This document shows, one piece after another, positions 1-6,552 of a stretch of DNA of 22,585 nucleotides. The stretch's first letter is position 1; every line of letters begins with the position of its first letter. The notes beneath the pieces were generated by a model. The model was not told the origin of the DNA. It ran no database searches and saw nothing but the letters and a program-made list of their open reading frames with translations. This DNA is from Deltaproteobacteria bacterium (lineage in GTDB: Bacteria; Desulfobacterota; Desulfobulbia; Desulfobulbales; SURF-16), in assembly GCA_029939635.1 (NCBI GenBank), contig JAOZSN010000031.1, positions 1 to 22,585 of the forward strand, written 5' to 3'. The position numbers and the translations under genes are program-made.

Positions 1-1118
1 TGTTCAAAAATATGTTCTTGGATTTCAGCAGGGATTCCTTCGCCGGTATCAGTGAGAGAGAAATGAATATAGTCCCCGTTAATACCCTTGAGTAGTTTGT
101 CGCTTACCTTGGCAAAGGGCACAATCTCGGTGGTGATGGAGATTGTGCCGCCCTTGGGCATGGCATCGGCAGCATTTATATGCAGGTTAAAAAGGATTTG
201 TTCCAGTTGGCCCTGGTCTGCCTTGATGGCCAGGCAATGGGGGGTAAAATTGCTGTTTAGCGTAATGTCTTTACGGGTTCGGGAAAATGTCTCACTGACA
301 GTGGTAATGATATCATGTAGGTCATGGACGCGCACATCATACTGACCTTTGCGGGCATAGCCTAAGAGTTGTCTGGTGAGGCGACCACCACTTTCAACCA
401 GTTTTTCAATACTAATAAGATGACTGAGTTCCGGGCGCTGACTATCACAGAGAGAGAGCAGCATGGAGACATGACCTTGGACACTCATGAGCAAGTTGTT
501 GAAATCATGGGCAATGCCTCCTGCCAGAGAACCTAAGGCCTCCATTTTCTGGGCCTGGCGCAGACGAGCATCTTTTTGGCGAATTTCCTCAATCACCGAG
601 CTATTGAGGGCAATCTCATCTTCAAGCAGGGCATTGGAACGGGTAAGTTCTGCGGTGCGTTTGTTGACGCGGATTTCTAGTTCGTCATGGGCCTTTTGCA
701 GGGCTTTTTGCTTGCTGGCTATTTCTTGTTCCAGCTTGAGTTTTTCCAAACAGTTGTCCAAGGTGGCAACTAACTCAGAAACACCCACAGGTTTGGTCAA
801 AAAATTATAGGCGCCCAGGCGCATGGCCTCCAGGGCAGTATCCATGTCTCCATGGCCGGTGACCATGATAATCTCCTGATCAGGATAGTTTTTGCGGACA
901 TTTTTTAAGAGCTCCATGCCATCCATGCCCGGCATTTTTATGTCTGTAACCACGATGTCAATGGGGAAGGATGAGAGGGTGTCTAAAGCTTCGTGGCCAG
1001 AGGTCGCAATTTTTGTAGTGAAGCCGCGTAGATCCAGTTGACGTTGTAATAATTCCAGGATGATAGGTTCGTCGTCTACCAGGAGCAGGCGGCCTTTGAG
1101 GGCAGATATTTCTTCCAT
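1..1118 (-). CDS. Receiver-domain histidine kinase, C-terminus cut by window edge
   Basis: This two-component signalling protein joins an N-terminal receiver to a histidine kinase; 372 codons are present and the frame is still open at the window edge. The receiver spans about residues 8-120, with acidic pair D15/D16, phospho-acceptor D59 in the TDIKMPGMDG stretch and the conserved lysine K109 in LTKP. A helical linker (about 125-185) leads to the HisKA H-box LAGGIAHDFNNLL with phospho-accepting H204. The N-box (LHINAADAMP) and first G-box (DTGEGIP) of the ATPase domain are visible; the G2 box and end lie outside. No membrane segment or signal peptide is seen, so it should be cytosolic. It lies downstream of a membrane histidine kinase in the same direction, a plausible source of phosphate for D59. 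The ATG at 1118 puts the receiver immediately at the N-terminus as usual, but its ribosome site is weak. The family call is secure; the stimulus and output are unknown. Confidence 0.93.
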   Translation of the reverse strand, partial: MEEISALKGRLLLVDDEPIILELLQRQLDLRGFTTKIATSGHEALDTLSSFPIDIVVTDIKMPGMDGMELLKNVRKNYPDQEIIMVTGHGDMDTALEAMRLGAYNFLTKPVGVSELVATLDNCLEKLKLEQEIASKQKALQKAHDELEIRVNKRTAELTRSNALLEDEIALNSSVIEEIRQKDARLRQAQKMEALGSLAGGIAHDFNNLLMSVQGHVSMLLSLCDSQRPELSHLISIEKLVESGGRLTRQLLGYARKGQYDVRVHDLHDIITTVSETFSRTRKDITLNSNFTPHCLAIKADQGQLEQILFNLHINAADAMPKGGTISITTEIVPFAKVSDKLLKGINGDYIHFSLTDTGEGIPAEIQEHIFE

Positions 1119-1207
1119 ATGGTATGGCTTCTTCTGAGGTGGGAAAGGAGGTTTGGATGAGGGGTAATAGTAAACTATTGGCAGGGCAAAAGGCAATGTG
1201 AAAAGTG

Positions 1208-1236
1208 ATTATAAGCAACGAACCGCAGAATGTTGA
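1208..1236 (-). promoter_or_regulatory. Sigma70-like promoter for the receiver/histidine kinase gene
   Basis: On the minus strand a perfect -10 TATAAT (1208-1213) follows a -35 TCAACA (1231-1236, 4 of 6) with a 17-base spacer. Transcription would start near 1201, about 83 bases before the ATG at 1118. One arm of an inverted repeat (1215-1227) lies inside the spacer, so a repressor bound there would block RNA polymerase. The call rests on consensus match only. Confidence 0.5.
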
Positions 1237-1302
1237 GATAAGTTATATTTTTCATGAAGATAACTTTCGTAGATCATCATTGAAAATTTTGCGATTCGTT
1301 GT
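1215..1302. repeat. Nested inverted repeats between the two kinase genes
   Basis: The outer arms are GCAACGAACCGCA (1215-1227) and TGCGATTCGTTGT (1290-1302); their central 11 bases pair with one mismatch. Inside them AAGTTAT (1240-1246) pairs perfectly with ATAACTT (1260-1266) around a 13-base loop. The outer right arm ends directly before the stop codon of the upstream kinase gene and the left arm sits in the promoter spacer. The structure may act as paired operators about 75 bp apart, or as an RNA fold in the intercistronic transcript. No T-run follows, so it is not a standard terminator. Confidence 0.5.
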
Positions 1303-3027
1303 TTAGTCACAGTCTACTGCCTCCATAACCACTCTGAAACAGCTCCCTTGGTCTGGGGTACTGTCAATTTCAATTTTCATACCCATTTCAATGATAATGC
1401 CATGGATGATGGAAAGGCCTAAGCCAGTGCCTTGGCCAACCTCTTTGGTTGTGAAAAATGGTTCCATACAGCGGTTGCGTGTCTCTTCGTCCATGCCAAT
1501 ACCATTATCTTCCACAGTAAAAATAATTTTTTCGTCTTCACGAAAGAGACGGGCAGTGATGTAAGGTGTGTAGGGGCTAGAAGATGAGAGCAAGCGATCA
1601 TTCACAGCATAGCGTGCATTTGACAGGAAGTTGACTACAATTTGTTCAAATTTTTGGGGATCAGCAAGGACCATGGGCAGATCATCACTAATATCTTCAT
1701 GGAGTTCAATAGTATGTTGGCGAAACTGTTCCCGAAAAAATGATAAGGCAAGGTTAATGGGTATAGCCATGTTTTGCCCACTTAAGGCTCGCACATCAGC
1801 CCGGGCAAAGGAGCGCATATTGGTAATAATGGTGTTGGCGCGATCCACCTGGTCAAGAATCTTTTTAACATCTCCTGCCTCTTGACTATCGGGCTTTTTG
1901 AAAGAAAAATAATCCCCTAAGCAGTCGGCGGCCAGTCGAATGATGTACAGAGGTTGGTTTATTTCATGGGCCATGCCTGTGGCCATCTCTCCTAAGGCAC
2001 TTAGTCGGCCTTGATGTTCCATCTGCACCCTTTTTTCTTCAAGTTGGCGTTCTGCATTTTTCAGGGCGCTGATATCTTTGCCCATACAGATAATGCCAGA
2101 AAGTTCACCTTGCTCTGAGAGAATGAAAGCGGCAGAAACCATCACCTCACGTCGGCTGCCATCCCGGGCAATAAAGATAAGCTCAGTATTGTCCATGATG
2201 AGTTTAGATTGAAAGCGCAGCAGGTGGTCGTCTTTGAGAAAGGAACTATCTTCCATAAATGAGCTGATATGCCTGCCTAGCAGTTCATCTTCACCATAAA
2301 GAAGGATATGGACGGTATAAGGATTGATTTCAACAATAAAGCCGTTTTTATCCAGGACAATTCGAGCATCCTGCAAAGAAGCAATGATTTGTTGCGTTGT
2401 TTTGTGGGCCTGGGCAAGCTCACTGGCATAGGCTGAGAGTCGGCCACTGAGCCGGGCAACCGTGAGCCAGACGATGACCAGGAGAAGGATGATAAGACTG
2501 GAACCAAACGTGAGTTTGGTACGCACATCTTGTTTTAGATCATCAAGAATCAACAGGTTATTGCTGAATTGGGCAATGCCAAGTAGTTCCTTGCTCGTTG
2601 GTGAGTAGAGTGGGATGTCGATAATAAGGCAGTTTTTCGGATCGGGTTCACCACGGCTAAAGTCAAGCTGGAGGTCTGGGGCGGCAATGGCGTCGTAGTC
2701 AATCTCCAGGCTGATATTTTTGGTAAAAGGTTTGTCTGATTGCGGCAGCCTGAATAGCAGAATTTTATCCATGATCAGGCTTAGTCGTTCAACACGCTCT
2801 TTGCCGTGATGTTCTGCTAATGCCAGGGCAAGAACTTCGGCCTGGGCCTGGGAGAGGGAGTGGGAGTAGGCTGAGATCTCTCCTTCAAGTTTTGGTTGCA
2901 GGATAAAGAACCAGTAGCCTGCCAAGGTGCCTTCTAAGATAGCAGCAAGAACAACAAATATCAGGGTGAGACGGGCATTATAGGGACCGGCTTTGGCTTT
3001 TGATAAGATGTTACGTGGGAAATGCAT
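1303..3027 (-). CDS. Membrane-bound PAS sensor histidine kinase
   Basis: A 574-residue sensor kinase of the inner membrane. A first transmembrane helix (about 19-43) and a second (about 174-192) enclose a periplasmic sensor of roughly 130 residues that I cannot assign to a family. A PAS domain follows (about 212-325, with FIARDGSRREV and GICMGKDIS-like features). The HisKA H-box LGEMATGMAHEINQPL carries H354, and the ATPase domain shows N-box NFLSNARYA (467-475), DNGIG (507-511), FFTTK (524-528) and GQGTGLGL (531-538). All catalytic boxes are intact. There is no receiver domain, so phosphate must pass to another protein; the downstream receiver/kinase gene is the nearest candidate. The ATG follows the stop of the YfiR-like gene by 12 bases and has ribosome site AGGGGAAA, which indicates cotranscription and probably a shared signal. 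The ligand is unknown. Confidence 0.95.
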   Translation of the reverse strand: MHFPRNILSKAKAGPYNARLTLIFVVLAAILEGTLAGYWFFILQPKLEGEISAYSHSLSQAQAEVLALALAEHHGKERVERLSLIMDKILLFRLPQSDKPFTKNISLEIDYDAIAAPDLQLDFSRGEPDPKNCLIIDIPLYSPTSKELLGIAQFSNNLLILDDLKQDVRTKLTFGSSLIILLLVIVWLTVARLSGRLSAYASELAQAHKTTQQIIASLQDARIVLDKNGFIVEINPYTVHILLYGEDELLGRHISSFMEDSSFLKDDHLLRFQSKLIMDNTELIFIARDGSRREVMVSAAFILSEQGELSGIICMGKDISALKNAERQLEEKRVQMEHQGRLSALGEMATGMAHEINQPLYIIRLAADCLGDYFSFKKPDSQEAGDVKKILDQVDRANTIITNMRSFARADVRALSGQNMAIPINLALSFFREQFRQHTIELHEDISDDLPMVLADPQKFEQIVVNFLSNARYAVNDRLLSSSSPYTPYITARLFREDEKIIFTVEDNGIGMDEETRNRCMEPFFTTKEVGQGTGLGLSIIHGIIIEMGMKIEIDSTPDQGSCFRVVMEAVDCD

Positions 3028-3039
3028 CAGCGTTTCCCC

Positions 3040-3615
3040 TTATTCGTAGAGAGAGGCAATGCGGAGAAAAAAGGGTTTTATGCGCAGGCCTGAGGCCTTG
3101 ACGGTAGGAATGTTAACCTTGGGCAGGATACGAGCGGTCACTGAGATGCCACCGCTAATACCTTGGGCCACATCGCCATTAAAGGGAGAAAAGGTAATGA
3201 CGGAATGTGTTTTGCCGTGATGTACTACCTTGGGAAGTTGAGGGAGATGGGGCTGGGTAATGAAGATGCCCGCGAGAAGCTCGTTATTTTTGCGGAGATC
3301 TTGGGGGCGCATGACCTGCACCTTCAGAGGAATATTTTTGATTTTTCCTATCTGGCGAAGATGTTCAGCCTGTTGTTCTGCTCGTCGTGGATTGTCGTTG
3401 TAAATAAGGGCAATATGGAGTTTGCCATCCTCAGCTTTTTTCTGTCTGATCTGGGTGTCAGCGGCCAGAAAGCTTGGAAAGAGATCCATACCGGCACGTA
3501 GGCGACGCAACTCTGGTGAATCAGAAGCCATAAGCTCAAGGCAGCACATGAGCTGTAGTAGCAGGCAGAGAAAGAGGCCAAAGCTGACCTTATGCAGGTT
3601 TGTAGGTAGTTTCAC
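3040..3615 (-). CDS. Small exported YfiR-like (DUF4154-type) periplasmic protein
   Basis: I choose the GTG at 3615 (192 residues). It follows the stop of the receptor gene by 7 bases and has AAGG five bases upstream. Longer versions starting at 3759 would run far into the receptor gene and bury the signal peptide. The N-terminus is a typical signal sequence (basic start, then hydrophobic SFGLFLCLLLQLMCCLELMA), so the protein is predicted to be periplasmic. The mature part has an HIALIYND strand and ends in GGISVTARILPKVNIPTVKASGLRIKPFFLRIA. That resembles the C-terminal signature of YfiR/DUF4154 proteins, where an ISV-x-INL-x-K-x-G-L pattern precedes a final helix. YfiR-type proteins act as periplasmic inhibitors or adaptors of membrane signalling enzymes. 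Lying between a TonB receptor and a membrane kinase, it may link the two. The family assignment is by remembered pattern and not certain. Confidence 0.7.
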   Translation of the reverse strand: MKLPTNLHKVSFGLFLCLLLQLMCCLELMASDSPELRRLRAGMDLFPSFLAADTQIRQKKAEDGKLHIALIYNDNPRRAEQQAEHLRQIGKIKNIPLKVQVMRPQDLRKNNELLAGIFITQPHLPQLPKVVHHGKTHSVITFSPFNGDVAQGISGGISVTARILPKVNIPTVKASGLRIKPFFLRIASLYE

Positions 3616-3622
3616 TTCTGCC

Positions 3623-5731
3623 TTAGAACTCGTAACTACATTGTAGCCAGCAGAATCGATCCTGGGTGGGCAGGTCGTCTGGATAGCCCTGGAAACTATC
3701 ATAGGTGGATCTTGCCGAGGAGGCACAGCGGACATCCTCAGCAAAAACATTACTAACACCCACTCGCATGGTAAGACCAGGCATTGGAGTGGGAAAGAGT
3801 GAGACGGTGAGATCTACGACATTATAGCTCTTCAGGTCTTCTCTATTATCATTGGGATGACGATATTGTTCGCCCACATAGCGATATTGGGCAGACATGC
3901 TTGTCCATGAGAAGGGTTGGTAGATTAGACTAGCGTTGGCTAGCCAATTACGGGCACCAGTAATATCTGTATTTGTGTCTTTATCCTCTGTGTCTACATA
4001 AGAGAGGTTGCCGTCAAATAGCAAAGTACGGGTGAGTTGTTCTTTCAGTTCAAACTCGATACCCTGCTGAATGGCACCACCAGAGTTGGTATAGGCAAAA
4101 GTGTTACCTGTGGGGCGCAGGGTTATGAGGTCGTAGTGGTCAGAGTAAAAGATGGTAGCCTTGCCAGTACGACGTTCGTTACGGAAGATGTAGCCAATCT
4201 CAAAGGTGTCTACCTTCTCAGGGGTGATATCTTTATTGCCACTGATAAGGTTATTATTGCCATAGAGTTCCATAAAGGTGGGAGGCCGAAAGGCCCGAGC
4301 ATACTGGGCCTTGAAAATATGGTGCTCTATGGGATTCCAGACCCCTGCTATTCTGGGGGTAATGCTTTCACCCACATCGCTGTACTGGTCAAAGCGCAGG
4401 CCACTGGTGAGATGGATGGTGTCAGTGATGGAGTATTCATCCTGTAGCGAAAAACTGACCAGGTGGCGGTGGGCATCCTCTGGAACGATGAGATTATTGG
4501 CACCGGTGTAGCGTTGCCAAGGGGTAGCGCTAAAGAATGGAGGTGTGGTAGTTGTCAAGTCAACATTGGTCTCCAGCCAGAGATCTTTCATCTTGTAGTA
4601 ATTGTATGAGAGACCTACCAGCAGGGTATGATCCTGCCAGCCCTGCCAGGTGGTGTCAGCGTTGACAAAATATTTTTGTTCACGGGTTAGCATAGCAATG
4701 GCGACACCGTTGCTGTAGGCTGACCCCCCGTTTAAAGCGGGATTGTTATAGCCTGATGGCAGCATATAGGTTGGATCTTGTTCTAATAGATACTCCTGCC
4801 AACCTGCCTTGACATGGAGATCCAGCTCAGGGTTGAGGTGCAGAAGTTGCCGTGCCTCAATGGTCTTGTACTGTTGGCTGATGGTAATCTCATTTTGATG
4901 GATGGGCATATTGCCAACAGGCATGACCCCGAAGAATTCACCTTGGCCACCATCAATGATATGGCCCAGTAAGGTGAAGTCATGATATTTTAAGGTGGTA
5001 AAGCCGGTAAGTGCTTGCCGCGCCTCATTGGCTGTGCCGTAATGGCCAAAGGCGTCCGGACCTACATAATGGTCGGCACCATCAGTTTTGGAGCCCGCCA
5101 GGTTGATAGAGAGGAGAGTTGTTTCTTGGGCATCCTGCCAGCTAAACAGACCGCCACCTTGGTAGGTGTCATAGCGTCCAGCACTGGCAAAGAGGCGGTT
5201 TCCTGTTTCTCGAATGATGATATTGATGATGCCGCTATAGGCAAACTCGCCGTTAATTGCCCCACCAGGGCCGCGGATTACTTCAATGCGTTCTACCTGT
5301 TCAATGGGTACGGTGGCCACGCCGCTGCCGCTGCCAGTGAAGGCATTGTTCATGGGTGTACCGTTAATAAGGATCATATTTGTGGATGCCGCATAGGCGC
5401 TACCGATGCCACGACTAACCAGGCTGGGAGTGCCACCATTGTTAATTGACACATCAATACCTGGCACCAGGATGAGGGCCTCGGCCAGGGAACGGACACC
5501 GCGTGCCTCAAGTTCTTCGCCTTGGAGAACCGTAACCATACCAGGGATATAATCGGCATTCATTCGTGTCTCTGTGGCGATTTCAGTATGTTTGTCAAGA
5601 AGCATCATCAGCTGGTCTAGCTCATCTTTGTCATCACCAGAGAGTGACTCGTCAGCAAAAAGCTGAGGTGGTCCCAGGCAGAGGAGTAAAACCAGAAGAG
5701 TGTATGAAATTTTCGTGGACAAAGTCAACAT
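3623..5731 (-). CDS. TonB-dependent outer-membrane receptor
   Basis: A 702-residue outer-membrane receptor. A signal peptide (about 1-27, ending near LFADES) precedes an acidic N-terminal stretch and a plug domain of about residues 58-175. Plug hallmarks are VTVLQGEELEARGVRSLAEAL, the PGIDV segment, SRGIG and VERIEVIRGPG followed by SGIINIIIRETG. The remainder is a 22-strand-type beta barrel rich in alternating aromatic residues; ARAFRPPTFMELYG is typical of the receptor C-terminal half, and the chain ends in phenylalanine (CSYEF) as barrel proteins do. Such receptors import ferric siderophores, cobalamin, other metals or organic ligands using TonB energy. I cannot tell the cargo. No cobalamin-riboswitch-like leader is seen upstream, and no transporter genes are adjacent. 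Two cysteines near the C-terminus (DRFCWLQC) are unusual. It is the first gene of a set continuing into the YfiR-like protein and kinases, so a sensing role is as likely as transport. Confidence 0.95.
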   Translation of the reverse strand: MLTLSTKISYTLLVLLLCLGPPQLFADESLSGDDKDELDQLMMLLDKHTEIATETRMNADYIPGMVTVLQGEELEARGVRSLAEALILVPGIDVSINNGGTPSLVSRGIGSAYAASTNMILINGTPMNNAFTGSGSGVATVPIEQVERIEVIRGPGGAINGEFAYSGIINIIIRETGNRLFASAGRYDTYQGGGLFSWQDAQETTLLSINLAGSKTDGADHYVGPDAFGHYGTANEARQALTGFTTLKYHDFTLLGHIIDGGQGEFFGVMPVGNMPIHQNEITISQQYKTIEARQLLHLNPELDLHVKAGWQEYLLEQDPTYMLPSGYNNPALNGGSAYSNGVAIAMLTREQKYFVNADTTWQGWQDHTLLVGLSYNYYKMKDLWLETNVDLTTTTPPFFSATPWQRYTGANNLIVPEDAHRHLVSFSLQDEYSITDTIHLTSGLRFDQYSDVGESITPRIAGVWNPIEHHIFKAQYARAFRPPTFMELYGNNNLISGNKDITPEKVDTFEIGYIFRNERRTGKATIFYSDHYDLITLRPTGNTFAYTNSGGAIQQGIEFELKEQLTRTLLFDGNLSYVDTEDKDTNTDITGARNWLANASLIYQPFSWTSMSAQYRYVGEQYRHPNDNREDLKSYNVVDLTVSLFPTPMPGLTMRVGVSNVFAEDVRCASSARSTYDSFQGYPDDLPTQDRFCWLQCSYEF

Positions 5732-5807
5732 ATGATATCTCTAAAAAACAAAAATTATGCAGTGGCGAAAATCGACAACGCAGGTAGTCAGTGGTAAAGC
5801 TGTGACC

Positions 5808-5835
5808 AGTGTACACCCGGCGCTATATGCGTCAA
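5808..5835 (-). promoter_or_regulatory. Proximal sigma70-like promoter of the receptor gene
   Basis: On the minus strand -35 TTGACG (5830-5835, 5 of 6) is followed after 16 bases by TACACT (5808-5813, 4 of 6). The start point would be near 5801, leaving a leader of about 70 bases before the ATG at 5731. It is the nearer of two promoter-like sites. Confidence 0.4.
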
Positions 5836-5871
5836 GGTTTAGTCATTTTTTAATGGTATTCAAAGGCAAGT

Positions 5872-5899
5872 ATAATAGCCTGCGCTGTGAAAAAGTCAA
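5872..5899 (-). promoter_or_regulatory. Distal, stronger sigma70-like promoter of the receptor gene
   Basis: On the minus strand TTGACT (5894-5899, 5 of 6) precedes TATTAT (5872-5877, 5 of 6) with a 16-base spacer. An imperfect inverted repeat (AGGCAA...TAGCCT, 5864-5881) is centred on the -10, where a repressor could compete with polymerase. It does not look like a canonical Fur box. Confidence 0.5.
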
Positions 5900-5917
5900 C
5901 GAATCATAACTAATCAA

Positions 5918-6319
5918 CTAGCTGTAATCGGTAACTTTTTTTATTTTTTGCTGGAGTTGTTTTACTAGGATTGGGTTGGTTACAAGCTGAAGTAAGGTTG
6001 TGCAGCTTTGCTGGAAAATTTTTTGTTGGTCTAAAATCGGTTGCCGATTCTTTGCCCCTCTGCGGGCCTGAGCCTGGTCAAGTGCCTCAGTGAGCAGGAT
6101 ATCAATGATTATGGCAATAGATTCATTATCCTCTAACAACAAGGCTGCCCAGAGCATATGGTTGGCGTTTGGGTTTATTTTTTCATCTTGGTGACGGAAT
6201 TGAATTTCCAGGCGTAGCATGGCCAGCTTTTTTACCAGGGCAGCATGCAAGCGTCCGCGCAGACTGACGGGATCTGGAAAATGGCCTTGCTGCAGGTCTG
6301 AAATTAAAGTGGTGAACAT
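5918..6319 (-). CDS. Hypothetical helical protein of unknown function
   Basis: I do not recognise this protein. With the ATG at 6319 it is 133 residues (MFTTLISDLQQGHFPDPVSL...). It is predicted to be mostly alpha-helical and soluble, with many glutamines and a basic C-terminus (KQLQQKIKKV); there is no signal peptide or membrane segment. An in-frame ATG at 6379 would give 153 residues, but it falls inside the -10 of the only good promoter in front of the gene. The extra residues would merely translate a 21-base repeat (ETHNSKYETHN). Neither start has a clear ribosome site. The gene diverges from prpE and stands alone: the receptor gene downstream has its own promoters. Its codon content reads as a real protein and the frame is uninterrupted. 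No pathway can be assigned. Confidence 0.65.
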   Translation of the reverse strand: MFTTLISDLQQGHFPDPVSLRGRLHAALVKKLAMLRLEIQFRHQDEKINPNANHMLWAALLLEDNESIAIIIDILLTEALDQAQARRGAKNRQPILDQQKIFQQSCTTLLQLVTNPILVKQLQQKIKKVTDYS

Positions 6320-6328
6320 AGACGGTCG

Positions 6329-6362
6329 GTTGTGGGTTTCATATTTTGAGTTGTGGGTTTCA
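6329..6362. repeat. 13-bp direct repeat with 21-bp period
   Basis: GTTGTGGGTTTCA occurs at 6329-6341 and again at 6350-6362, exactly 21 bp apart, two turns of the helix. Both copies lie just downstream of the predicted start point of the minus-strand gene, a position suited to a repressor with tandem sites. It could instead be a small tandem duplication without function. Confidence 0.6.
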
Positions 6363-6377
6363 GATCCTCTGCCAACC

Positions 6378-6405
6378 ATCCTATCAATATTACTATGTCC
6401 GTCAA
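6378..6405 (-). promoter_or_regulatory. Sigma70-like promoter for the hypothetical gene
   Basis: On the minus strand TTGACG (6400-6405) is followed after 16 bases by TAGGAT (6378-6383). Transcription would begin near 6371, downstream of the ATG at 6379, which favours the start at 6319. It faces away from the prpE promoter; the two -35 boxes are 17 bp apart. Confidence 0.45.
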
Positions 6406-6422
6406 GGCTATGGGCCCAGTTA

Positions 6423-6451
6423 TTGACAAAGAAAGGTTGAAATGCTATGAA
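6423..6451 (+). promoter_or_regulatory. Sigma70-like promoter of the propionate gene cluster
   Basis: A perfect -35 TTGACA (6423-6428) is followed after 17 bases by TATGAA (6446-6451, 4 of 6). The start point would be near 6458, about 95 bases before the prpE ATG at 6553. No terminator or riboswitch is evident in that leader. Confidence 0.55.
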
Positions 6452-6552
6452 TTTGGGCTAGGTGATACTACGTGGGTGTTTCTGCCTATGTTTTGCAGGC
6501 TGTGGCGGTGTGTTTCATGTCGTCAATAAATTGGGGTAAGGGAGAGAAAGAG

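Noticed and set aside
3616..3759. Longer N-terminus for the YfiR-like protein overlapping the receptor gene
   Set aside because: It would bury the signal peptide inside the chain; GTG at 3615 with AAGG is better placed.
4037..5449. Plus-strand open frames of 136 and 144 codons within the receptor gene
   Set aside because: They are antisense shadows of the receptor coding sequence with no protein-family features.
5732..5917. Cobalamin riboswitch before the TonB receptor, which would tie it to the B12-dependent mutase
   Set aside because: The leaders from the predicted promoters are at most about 135 bases and show no B12-box-like sequence or suitable stems, so no link to B12 uptake can be claimed.
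6472..6552. 27-codon N-terminal extension of PrpE
   Set aside because: The ATG at 6553 has a good ribosome site and gives the family length; the extension is hydrophobic and unlike the family.
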